Shown piece by piece: positions 1-5,387 of a stretch of DNA of 6,547 bases. The stretch comes from Chloroflexia bacterium. GTDB taxonomy: Bacteria > Chloroflexota > Chloroflexia > Thermomicrobiales > UBA6265. The notes beneath the pieces were generated by a model. The model had not been told where the DNA came from and did not search any database. It worked only from the letters and a program-made list of their open reading frames with translations. The stretch is from the NCBI GenBank assembly GCA_030430125.1, contig JAUIGA010000189.1, positions 1-6,547 of the forward strand, given 5' to 3'. How positions within the stretch are numbered: the first letter of the stretch is position 1; every line of letters begins with the position of its first letter. A program made the translations under genes and the position numbers.

Positions 1-186
1 TGCGCGACCCGCATCGCGCGGAGGCAGTTGAAACCGAATCCAGGAAGACCGAGCCGGCTGGCGCCGCCCATGTCGCCCCGGCTGCGGGAGAATAACGAAC
101 AACCCACGGGGCGGCGCGGCTGACCGGCTGCCCCAAACCGAACGACCGCGCCGCGAGGCCCTGCGGCGAACCCATCCGGAGTTTGC

Positions 187-405
187 GTGAACCACACAGG
201 CCCCACCGACACCATGCACCAGCGCGGCGTGAAGGCACGAGAGAACCTGGTCAATGCGCTGCGCGAGTGCGGCGATCTGGCGGACGCGGTCGAGCATTTC
301 GACGGCCCCGAGCTGCTGGAAGTGCTGGACTACCTCGACAGCCTCCGATTCGTCATGGCGGAGTCCGGTCAGCTGCTGGCGGGCGTCGTCCGCGGCGAGC
401 TGTAG
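187..405 (+). CDS. Small hypothetical protein, 72 aa
   Basis: I do not recognise this protein. The reading frame opens with GTG at 187, preceded by GGAG at 178-181 with a 5-base gap, which is why this start is chosen over the in-frame ATG at 214 (residue 10). It ends in TAG at 403-405. Codon third positions are almost all G or C, as expected for a real gene in this genome. The protein is acidic and looks wholly helical: residues about 16-34 and 38-68 read as two amphipathic helices (for example DGPELLEVLDYLDSLRF), with no signal peptide, membrane segment, cysteine cluster or known catalytic motif. It could be a small cytosolic helical or dimerisation protein, but no function can be given. It stands alone, followed by the repeat-filled region. 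Coding status is likely rather than certain because the frame is short. Confidence 0.55.
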   Translation: MNHTGPTDTMHQRGVKARENLVNALRECGDLADAVEHFDGPELLEVLDYLDSLRFVMAESGQLLAGVVRGEL

Positions 406-458
406 CATCGCCGGTGGCGACGTTCGCAACCCGAAGCCGGCGTCGAAGCCGTCAATAG

Positions 459-482
459 GTAGACCCGCGCTTCGATGCGGGT
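459..482 (+). repeat. Short hairpin repeat, GTAGACCCGC family, copy 1
   Basis: The stretch begins GTAGACCCGC and forms a hairpin: ACCCGC at 463-468 pairs perfectly with GCGGGT at 477-482 around an 8-base loop. The same GTAGACCCG core followed by a matching GGGT arm occurs on the minus strand at about 783-810 and 1886-1911. The surrounding GGTAG (458-462) and CTACC (492-496) extend the dyad. No gene overlaps it convincingly. It looks like a short interspersed palindromic repeat; a role is unknown. Confidence 0.5.
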
Positions 483-560
483 GCGCCGTCCCTACCATCT
501 GGCGAGCCACGGCAGCCAACGACGCATTGTCATTCCGAGCCGGCGAGGCGCCGCTGCCAC

Positions 561-758
561 CGCCGGCACAAGACGGGTGACGCACATTGCACGCATCTCG
601 CCGTCTCCCAACCGTCACTCTGAGCGGAGCGAAGAGTTCTCCCCACTGACTTCCCTCCAATGGAGGGGAGTCAGTGGGGAGGACCCCTCGACAAGCTCGG
701 CATGACGTTGAGGTGGGGCGCGTCGTGTGGCATGTGCATCACCCGTCTTGTGCCGGCG
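561..758. repeat. Large concentric imperfect palindrome, REP/MITE-like
   Basis: Three nested inverted repeats share one centre near base 660. The outer arms, 561-587 and 732-758, are complementary at 26 of 27 positions, including a perfect 20-base block (561-580 with 739-758). The middle arms, GTCACTCTGAGC at 614-625 and GCTCGGCATGAC at 695-706, match at 9 of 12. The inner arms, 640-658 and 662-680, pair along 19 bases with one G-T wobble and a 3-base loop. The segments between the arms also show partial complementarity, so the whole of about 198 bp is a degenerate palindrome. It encodes no plausible protein. The GTCAYTCYGAGC ends resemble interspersed repeats I recall from Chloroflexota genomes; a further GTCATTCCGAGC lies just outside at 529-540. 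It is best read as a non-autonomous repeat or an RNA-hairpin-forming element. No target-site duplication was identified. Confidence 0.75.
640..680. repeat. 19-bp perfect-type hairpin at the palindrome core
   Basis: Bases 640-658 and 662-680 form a 19-bp stem (only 652 with 668 is a wobble) closed by the three bases 659-661. Transcribed from either strand it would form a very stable hairpin. There is no T-run after it on either strand, so an ordinary intrinsic terminator is not the best reading, though it could stop transcription or protect RNA ends. It is the centre of the larger 561-758 palindrome. Confidence 0.7.
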
Positions 759-801
759 CTACATGCGGATCCCAAGGCATCACCCGGACTTGGTATCAGC
801 T

Positions 802-830
802 CGGGTCTACATGGTGGTGTCGCCTATCCG
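802..830 (-). repeat. GTAGACCCG-family repeat, copy 2
   Basis: This 29-base stretch matches 1903-1931 at 24 of 29 positions in the same orientation. On the minus strand it contains TGTAGACCCG, and ACCCG at 782-786 with CGGGT at 802-806 keeps the hairpin form seen in the other copies, with a longer loop. It lies about 130 bases beyond the 3' end of the isomerase gene, while the matching copy lies at the 3' end of the M81 peptidase gene. Confidence 0.5.
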
Positions 831-868
831 GAATTCGGGTGATTGCTGGATGAACCGGACGGTGAACG

Positions 869-885
869 GCCGCCACAGGGGCGGC
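869..885 (-). terminator. Weak candidate terminator hairpin after isomerase gene
   Basis: GCCGCC at 869-874 pairs perfectly with GGCGGC at 880-885 around a 5-base loop, roughly 70 bases downstream of the isomerase stop codon on the minus strand. There is no following T-run, so this would not be a classical intrinsic terminator. It is listed as the only compact hairpin between the gene end and the repeat cluster. Confidence 0.2.
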
Positions 886-957
886 ACTACGGACGGCTTT
901 CCATGAGCGTTCGCCGGGCACGAACCAGGCCTCGTTCGAAATCCAGTCCATCGCGCC

Positions 958-1830
958 TCAGCTCCAGGAGATACCGGTGAAGCTCGAGGCGAACGCCTGC
1001 CGGCTGGTGCGCACCGACTCGATCTCATCCAGCGCCGTGTGGTCCTGCTCGAGGATGAGATAGTCGAGGTTCGGCAACGCGCCAGCGGCGTCGATGATGC
1101 GCTGGATCGGGAGCACGCCCGTGCCGATCTCGGTGAAGCAGCGCTCGTCCTTGCGCTCCCGGAAGAGCGCCGAATCGATGGTCTCGGTCGGCGACACGAC
1201 CCCGTCGAACAGGTTCAGCGGCTGTGGCGCGTCAGTGGGGAAGTCCTTCTGGTGCAGGAGAATCACGCGGTCGGCGTGCTTGCTCATCCACTCGATCGGA
1301 TCCTGCCCGCCACGGTACATCCAGTAGGTGTCCAGCTCGAGCTTGACCAGTTCGGGATCGGTGTTGTCGAGGATGACGTCGTAGACATAGTCGTCTCCGA
1401 ACCGCTGAAATTCCTGGAAGTGGTTGTGGTAGTAGAAGCGCATCCCACGCTCCCGCGCCAGCTCGCCCACCGTGTTGAACACCTCGGCGCGACGCAGCAC
1501 GTAGTCGCGATCGCCGTACGGGTAGAACTCGATGTCGCATCCGAACTGGGTGTTGCCGAGCTCGGCCTGGTAGTCCAGCGCCCGCGGCAGGATGTCGATG
1601 TCGAGCGGGTTGATATGACATCCGACGATAGACATGCCAAGGTCGGCGAGCCTGGTGCGAAGCTCGAATGCATCCACCCCAAATCCGACTCCGGGGTCGT
1701 TGCGCGCGTTGTGGTTGGCGGCTTCGAGGTGGGTGAAGCCGACCTCGGCCAAACGCTCGAGGGTTCCCCAGGGATCACGGGCAAGCGAATCGCGGACGGA
1801 ATAAAGCTGGAGTCCAACACGTACGTTCAT
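958..1830 (-). CDS. Sugar phosphate isomerase/epimerase family protein (xylose-isomerase-like TIM barrel)
   Basis: This 290-residue protein belongs to the AP-endonuclease-2/xylose-isomerase-like TIM-barrel superfamily, whose members isomerise, epimerise or dehydrate sugars, sugar phosphates and inositols using a divalent metal. The N terminus has the family signature LQLYSVRD (residues 7-14) on strand one, and HLEAA (34-38) on strand two. Likely active-site and metal residues by family pattern are H72 (GCHINPL), HNH at 135-137 with E140, D167 in ELDTYW, H193 in LLHQKD, and E261 in LILEQD. The length is normal, with no signal peptide, so it is probably cytosolic. The ATG is well supported by GAAGGA (complement of 1837-1842) six bases upstream. 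It lies 94 bases downstream of the M81 peptidase gene on the same strand and may be co-transcribed, but that gap holds a hairpin and possible operator half-sites, so it may also have its own promoter. The exact substrate (inosose, hydroxypyruvate, tagatose or other) cannot be read from the sequence. Confidence 0.93.
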   Translation of the reverse strand: MNVRVGLQLYSVRDSLARDPWGTLERLAEVGFTHLEAANHNARNDPGVGFGVDAFELRTRLADLGMSIVGCHINPLDIDILPRALDYQAELGNTQFGCDIEFYPYGDRDYVLRRAEVFNTVGELARERGMRFYYHNHFQEFQRFGDDYVYDVILDNTDPELVKLELDTYWMYRGGQDPIEWMSKHADRVILLHQKDFPTDAPQPLNLFDGVVSPTETIDSALFRERKDERCFTEIGTGVLPIQRIIDAAGALPNLDYLILEQDHTALDEIESVRTSRQAFASSFTGISWS

Positions 1831-1843
1831 TGTGGTTCCTTCG

Positions 1844-1887
1844 GTTCATGTACGAACGACGAGGGAGCATGTTCGTGGCCGACGAAC
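1844..1887 (-). promoter_or_regulatory. Candidate operator cluster upstream of isomerase gene
   Basis: Two short inverted repeats built from the same half-site lie just upstream of the isomerase ribosome binding site: GTTCAT...ACGAAC (1844-1849 and 1852-1857, essentially abutting) and GTTCGT-N5-ACGAAC (1871-1876 and 1882-1887, perfect six-base arms). Another GTTCAT overlaps the start codon at 1825-1830. Repetition of one half-site in a 94-base gap suggests a transcription-factor site, but no regulator is known for it and chance cannot be excluded. Confidence 0.3.
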
Positions 1888-1907
1888 CCGCCCACCTCGG
1901 GGCGGGT
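1886..1907 (-). terminator. GC-rich hairpin downstream of M81 peptidase gene
   Basis: ACCCGCCC at 1886-1893 pairs perfectly with GGGCGGGT at 1900-1907 around a 6-base loop, about 18 bases past the M81 stop codon on the minus strand. No T-run follows, so it may attenuate transcription or stabilise the upstream message rather than terminate cleanly. It is the hairpin part of the third GTAGACCCGC repeat copy. Confidence 0.35.
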
Positions 1908-1931
1908 CTACGTGGCGGCGTCGCTTACCCG
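1903..1931 (-). repeat. GTAGACCCGC-family repeat, copy 3, overlapping M81 stop
   Basis: It matches 802-830 at 24 of 29 positions. On the minus strand it reads through the final codon and TAA stop of the M81 gene (1925-1931) into GTAGACCCGC, which then forms one arm of the hairpin at 1886-1907. The repeat therefore appears to supply the end of the reading frame. Confidence 0.5.
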
Positions 1932-3397
1932 CCGATCGGGTCGAACACCCTTGGCGTCAGGTCCGGATCGGCCAGGTCCGGGTCGAGCGGGTAGATGGGG
2001 CGCTGGACGCGCTGGTACGGCAGGCTGGTGGTATCCGGGTTGACCCCACCCGGCGACAGCGCCATGAGCGCGACGGACGCGATATCCCGGTACTCCGGAT
2101 GCAAGTACCCGAGCTTCACCACGAAGATGTCGTGCTCCTGGATGCGCAGATCCAGCACCTCGAACTCGGCCAGGCTGTGGTACGGCCGGCGGCGCGTCGG
2201 CACGATCACGTACACGCCGCAAGATTTCACGACGGCCACGTCGCCGCCAATCGGGTCGTCCCGCAGCAGCGCGTGGACAGTCCCGGTGATCTCCAGCGGG
2301 GAGGCGTTGACGGGGTCGAGGACGCCGCCGATCGTCACCGTCACCTCCTGCCCGACCCCGGCCGCGAAGCAGGTCTGCACGGCTTCCGCTCCCGGCACCG
2401 CCGCCACGACCGCCGTCTTGGCGCCGGATCGCAGCTCCTCCCGCGCCAGCAGTCGCTCGACCATGTACGGCACATCCCCGGCGCCGCCGGCGGTCGGATT
2501 GTCGCCAGCGTCGCTGATGATGACCGGCTTCCCGTCTGACTTCAGCGCCTCGTCGATCGTCCAGTCCACACTGCCGGTCGGCACGCCGTACTGGAAGTCC
2601 TCCCGCGCGTCCCAGTAGCGCCGCGCGATCTTCTCGGCCTCGCCGGTGATCGCGTCGACGTCGGTGCCGGTGACCACAACGGTAGCGCTGTTGCGGGGCT
2701 GGTCGGCCCACGTATAGCCAACCCACAGCGAGGGGTCGATCACGCCTTCGACGGCGTCGGACTCCTTCAGCTTGCCGTAGACCGTCTTGCCCGGTTCGAC
2801 GAAGGTGCTGGTGCGCTCGCCCTGCAGGCTCACCGGGATGCGCACCCAGGCCCGATACGGGCGGGTGCCGGTGTCGAGACAGTGCAACAGGTGGGTGACA
2901 GCGCGCTCCTTGGACTCCATCGCGTCGATGTGCGGCGCCTCGCGGTAGGCGGTGAAGACATCGATCTGCGAGACGAGCTGTGGGGTGATGTTGCCGTGCA
3001 GGTCCATGCCGGCGGAAAGGATGCACTCCGGTCCGACGATCTCGCGAATCGCGGTGGCGAGGTCGCCCTCGGCGTCATCCATGCCAACCACGCTCATCGC
3101 GCCGTGGACATCGAAGAAGAAGCCATCGAGCGGCAGCGCCGCGCGGACACGGTCGAGCAGCTCGGTCTTCATCGTTTGATAGGCGTCGGCGGTGACCTGA
3201 CCGCCAGGGATCGCCCGCGCCTTGTAGCAAGGAACGAACTCGATGTCGTCGCGGTCGCGGTAGGTCCAGTCCGGCAGGTAGGGGTACATCTCCTGCATGG
3301 CGTCACCGGCGCGAATCCGGAAGTCGTCCAGGGTACTGTGCAGTGGCGAGAAAGTGCTGCTCTCGATGGCGATGCCGCCGATGCCGATGCGGTACAT
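1925..3397 (-). CDS. M81 family metallopeptidase (MlrC-like)
   Basis: This protein of 490 residues matches the M81/MlrC family, named after the sphingomonad enzyme that finishes microcystin breakdown; most bacterial members have unknown peptide or amide substrates. Visible family features, numbered from the chosen start, are GGIAIESSTFSP (7-18, with conserved E12), FDVHGAMS (95-102, D96 and H98), MDLHGN (131-136, D132 and H134) and the HID site at 156-158, followed by SDAGDNPTAGG (295-305) opening the C-terminal half. D132, H134 and H156 are the likely metal ligands by spacing. The usual H before the E of the first motif is I11 here. No signal peptide is seen, so it is probably cytosolic. An in-frame ATG at 3433 would add 12 residues; I prefer 3397 because the family starts just before the first strand (MYRIGIGG) and GGAG sits five bases upstream. 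The TAA stop overlaps a repeat. The isomerase gene follows 94 bases downstream. No transporter neighbours it. Confidence 0.92.
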   Translation of the reverse strand: MYRIGIGGIAIESSTFSPLHSTLDDFRIRAGDAMQEMYPYLPDWTYRDRDDIEFVPCYKARAIPGGQVTADAYQTMKTELLDRVRAALPLDGFFFDVHGAMSVVGMDDAEGDLATAIREIVGPECILSAGMDLHGNITPQLVSQIDVFTAYREAPHIDAMESKERAVTHLLHCLDTGTRPYRAWVRIPVSLQGERTSTFVEPGKTVYGKLKESDAVEGVIDPSLWVGYTWADQPRNSATVVVTGTDVDAITGEAEKIARRYWDAREDFQYGVPTGSVDWTIDEALKSDGKPVIISDAGDNPTAGGAGDVPYMVERLLAREELRSGAKTAVVAAVPGAEAVQTCFAAGVGQEVTVTIGGVLDPVNASPLEITGTVHALLRDDPIGGDVAVVKSCGVYVIVPTRRRPYHSLAEFEVLDLRIQEHDIFVVKLGYLHPEYRDIASVALMALSPGGVNPDTTSLPYQRVQRPIYPLDPDLADPDLTPRVFDPIGG

Positions 3398-3719
3398 GAT
3401 TGCTCCGTCCGAGAAGATGACAGGGTGGGTCATTCATACCCGTCCTGACGGTATCCGGAACTGGGCCAGCACGCAACGGCGAAAAGACACGAACGAGGTC
3501 CGGGTTGGCCCTTTGCGGTCCGGTACCGCCGTCCTGCGCGGCGGCTCGCGCGCCGAATCCCCGGTTGGGGCCCTCGATGTATCAAGACAGCAGCATTCGG
3601 ATCAGCACTGGATCATTGGCGGTTGTATCATCGCGTGGGTCACCATAGATCCATCGCTTCGGCGGGATGTGGCAAGCCGCGCGGCGATGCCGCCCATCGA
3701 GCTTTCCGGAGGCACGTAC
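3398..3719. other. Divergent intergenic region
   Basis: About 320 bases separate the divergently transcribed M81 and DUF4287 genes, so promoters for both should lie here. I see no convincing -35/-10 pair on either strand. What it holds: a perfect six-base hairpin (CCGCCG 3526-3531 with CGGCGG 3539-3544), a small CCCC/GGGG hairpin at 3559-3570, and paired direct repeats upstream of the DUF4287 gene, GTATCA at 3579-3584 and 3625-3630 and GGATCA at 3599-3604 and 3610-3615 (11 bases apart, about one helical turn). The latter could be activator or repressor sites. The 12-codon upstream extension of the M81 frame (3398-3433) also lies here. Confidence 0.5.
3403..3406 (-). promoter_or_regulatory. 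Ribosome binding site deciding the M81 start
   Basis: The minus strand reads GGAG followed by five bases and then the ATG at 3397-3395. The alternative ATG at 3433-3431 has an AGGA about ten bases upstream, a less favourable spacing. Together with family alignment this favours the shorter product. Confidence 0.55.
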
Positions 3720-4010
3720 ATGTCGTTTCAGGCCTATCTCGACAACATCGAGGACAAGACCGGACTCACGCCACGCCAGTTCGTCGACCTTGCCCATGCA
3801 AAAGGGTTCGATCAGCCGGGCGTCAAGTCAGGCGTCATCGTCGACTGGCTGAAGACCGACTACGGCCTCGGTCGCGGTCATGCCATGGCGCTGGTGCATG
3901 TCATCAAGAACGGCCCGAAGATCGACACGAAGCACGTCGGCAGCACCGGCACCCATCGCGACGATTCGGATACGCTTTGGCTCGACGGCAAGGCCACGCG
4001 GCCAGCGTAG
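3720..4010 (+). CDS. DUF4287 domain-containing protein
   Basis: This 96-residue protein carries the DUF4287 domain, a small helical family of unknown function common in soil and environmental bacteria. The family signature MSFQAYLDNIEDKTG opens the protein (1-15), followed by LTPRQF (16-21), the AKGF turn (27-30) and the conserved core VDWLKTDYGLGRGHAMAL (41-58), ending with VIKNG at 61-65. The remaining 30 residues form a charged, probably flexible tail (THRDDSDTLWLDGK region) that I do not recognise as part of the domain. The ATG at 3720 is fixed by a strong GGAGG (3708-3712) seven bases upstream and by the family's start; the open frame runs further upstream to 3297 but overlaps the M81 gene and lacks coding character. 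There is no signal peptide or membrane segment. The gene is divergent from M81 and ends 100 bases before the serine hydrolase, so co-transcription with it is possible. Confidence 0.93.
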   Translation: MSFQAYLDNIEDKTGLTPRQFVDLAHAKGFDQPGVKSGVIVDWLKTDYGLGRGHAMALVHVIKNGPKIDTKHVGSTGTHRDDSDTLWLDGKATRPA

Positions 4011-4110
4011 GCGGTGTGCACAGGCGGGACCGGCGAGCCGGGGCATCTGGTACGGACGGTGAATCTCGACCACTCCCCAGCCTGGGCTACACGACAGGAT
4101 CGCTTTCACC

Positions 4111-5172
4111 ATGCGCGACAACATCCAGGCCATCATCGACCGGTATCACGCGGAGGAGGATTTCTCGGGTGTCGTCCTCGTGCGACAGGGCGACGAAGAC
4201 ATCGTGCACGAGGCGCGGGGGTTGGCACACCGCGGCTTCGGCATCCCCAACACCGTCGACACCCGCTTCGACAACGCCTCGGTGACGAAGATCTTCACCG
4301 CGGCGGCGACCATGCAGCTCGTCGACCGTGGAGAAATCGCGCTCGACACGCGAGTGATGCCGTTCCTCGGGATCGAGGGCACCCGCATCAGCGACGACGT
4401 GACGGTTTACCACCTGCTCACGCACACCTCCGGCATCGGCGACGACGCCGACGAGGAGGCCGGCGAGGACTACGAGGCGCTCTTCGTCGACAAGCCGAAC
4501 TATTCGATTCGCGAGACGCGCGACTTCCTGCCGAGCTTTGTGGACAAGGAGCCGAACTTCGCGCCGGGCGAGGGCGTGCGCTACAACAACGTCGGGTTCA
4601 TCCTGCTCGGACTCGTGATCGAGCAGGTGTCGGGTCTCCCCTATCGTGACGTTGTGCGGGAGCGCATTTTCGCGCCAGCGGGGATGATTGGTGCCGACTT
4701 CTGCGCGATGGACGGCACCTGCCAGAACCTCGCCGAGCACTACAAGAAGATCGAGCATGAGGACGGCGGGGTCGAGTGGCGGAAGAACATCTACAGCTAT
4801 CCTCCGATTGGGGACCCGGCCGGAGGCGCGACGGTAACTGCACGGGACCTCGATCGATTCGTTGGCGCAATTGCGTCCGGCATGCTGATGCGTGATTCGG
4901 CGTCCAGCCAGCTTCTTCAGCCGCAGGTGAAAGAGCAGGATTTCCGGGATGGCGAGCTGTGGAACGGTTTCGCATTCGAGTTCACACGCGACAGCGCTGG
5001 CGACATCGTCCGGTTCGGCAAGGATGGGATCAACGCGGGGGTTGCGAGCTTCGCGACGTGGTTCCCGCAGCGAGACATCACCTGCGTACTGCTCGCGAAC
5101 CAGGATTGCAACGTCTGGGCGATGCAGCGCGAGCTCAACCCCCTCTTCAGCGACTGGTATCGCGCCGGTTGA
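4111..5172 (+). CDS. Serine hydrolase, beta-lactamase/S12 family
   Basis: This 353-residue protein has the penicillin-binding/beta-lactamase fold of family S12 (class C-like), which includes D-amino acid amidases, esterases and DD-peptidases. The catalytic S57-x-x-K60 motif lies in NASVTKIF (55-62), and the second motif Y158-N-N160 in VRYNNVGF (156-163). The third motif, usually K/H-x-G, is probably K304-D305-G306 in RFGKDGINAG (301-310). Other family landmarks are HLLTHTSGI (101-109), FAPGEGVRY (150-158) and GGATVTARDLDRF (238-250). Unlike most exported relatives it has no signal peptide or anchor; the N terminus is MRDNIQAIIDRYH, so it is probably cytosolic. A very acidic insert (110-128) follows the HTSGI loop. 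The ATG at 4111 fits the usual family start, with AGGA at 4096-4099, a rather long 11 bases away. Ester or amide hydrolysis is likely; true beta-lactamase activity is not implied. Substrate unknown. Confidence 0.93.
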   Translation: MRDNIQAIIDRYHAEEDFSGVVLVRQGDEDIVHEARGLAHRGFGIPNTVDTRFDNASVTKIFTAAATMQLVDRGEIALDTRVMPFLGIEGTRISDDVTVYHLLTHTSGIGDDADEEAGEDYEALFVDKPNYSIRETRDFLPSFVDKEPNFAPGEGVRYNNVGFILLGLVIEQVSGLPYRDVVRERIFAPAGMIGADFCAMDGTCQNLAEHYKKIEHEDGGVEWRKNIYSYPPIGDPAGGATVTARDLDRFVGAIASGMLMRDSASSQLLQPQVKEQDFRDGELWNGFAFEFTRDSAGDIVRFGKDGINAGVASFATWFPQRDITCVLLANQDCNVWAMQRELNPLFSDWYRAG

Positions 5173-5195
5173 CATGAAATCCGGGAAAATTCGTC

Positions 5196-5217
5196 GGGGT
5201 GGGGGAGGGTAACACCC
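5196..5217 (+). other. G-run cluster and tiny hairpin after serine hydrolase gene
   Basis: Runs of four, five and three G at 5196-5199, 5201-5205 and 5207-5209, with GGG at 5183-5185 upstream, give a possible G-quadruplex with one long loop. GGGT at 5207-5210 and ACCC at 5214-5217 form a minimal hairpin. There is no T-run, so this is not a clear terminator. Confidence 0.2.
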
Positions 5218-5281
5218 GGACCCGGTATCGCTCGTCGACGGAAGTGCCCGCAGCGCACGTGAGTCCTCGGCAATCTTCCCG

Positions 5282-5349
5282 CACGTCACACGTCATGTGC
5301 AGCGGCGCCTACCTCCGCTTATGCGACATCAGGGTATACAATACGCATA
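5282..5349 (+). promoter_or_regulatory. Candidate promoter and operator of NB-ARC regulator gene
   Basis: A -10-like TATACA at 5335-5340 (or TACAAT at 5337-5342) lies about 50 bases upstream of the regulator ATG. A recognisable -35 box is missing, which fits activator dependence or a non-standard sigma site. Around it is an inverted repeat, TATGCG at 5320-5325 and CGCATA at 5344-5349, spanning the -10. Upstream lies a perfect tandem heptamer, CACGTCA at 5282-5288 and 5289-5295. Both could bind a regulator, possibly the downstream protein itself. Confidence 0.35.
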
Positions 5350-5374
5350 TCAGCTTCACGTACCGGCGTGCCTT

Positions 5375-5380
5375 GAGGAG
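5375..5380 (+). promoter_or_regulatory. Strong ribosome binding site of regulator gene
   Basis: GAGGAG ends seven bases before the ATG at 5388. It fixes the start of the regulator, which otherwise could not be decided because the first 30 residues are poorly conserved in the family. Confidence 0.7.
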
Positions 5381-5387
5381 ACCGGGA

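Noticed and set aside
3..95. Possible C-terminal tail of a gene entering from the left edge (stops TAA at 93-95 or, in another frame, TGA at 121-123)
   Set aside because: Two frames are open from the edge and neither shows a recognisable motif or decisive codon bias over such a short length, so no partial gene is called.
640..680. Intrinsic terminator
   Set aside because: The stem is very strong, but there is no T-run on either strand and no gene end close by in the correct orientation; it belongs to the larger palindrome.
561..758. CRISPR array
   Set aside because: The repeats are inverted and concentric, not direct repeats with regular unique spacers, and no cas gene is present.
475..842. 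Several 60-108 codon frames across the repeat region
   Set aside because: They run through the palindrome arms in different frames, have no ribosome binding sites or family resemblance, and are best explained as repeat DNA.
1039..2043. Long plus-strand open frame of 334 codons opposite the isomerase gene
   Set aside because: It is antisense to a clearly recognisable TIM-barrel protein, runs into the intergenic repeat, and has a valine/glutamate-rich composition typical of GC-rich antisense frames.
1908..3026. 372-codon minus-strand frame overlapping the M81 gene in another frame
   Set aside because: It is arginine/glycine-rich and lacks any motif, while the alternative frame gives a full M81 protein.
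3297..3719. Upstream extension of the DUF4287 frame
   Set aside because: The extension overlaps the M81 gene, lacks coding character, and the family start plus GGAGG at 3708-3712 fix the start at 3720.
4111..5172. Antibiotic-resistance beta-lactamase
   Set aside because: The fold and SxxK are shared with many esterases and peptidases; there is no signal peptide and the third motif is atypical, so a resistance role is not supported.
4087..5289. Minus-strand open frame of 400 codons opposite the serine hydrolase
   Set aside because: It lies wholly over a gene with intact SxxK and YxN motifs; it has no recognisable domain and is explained by high GC content lowering stop frequency.
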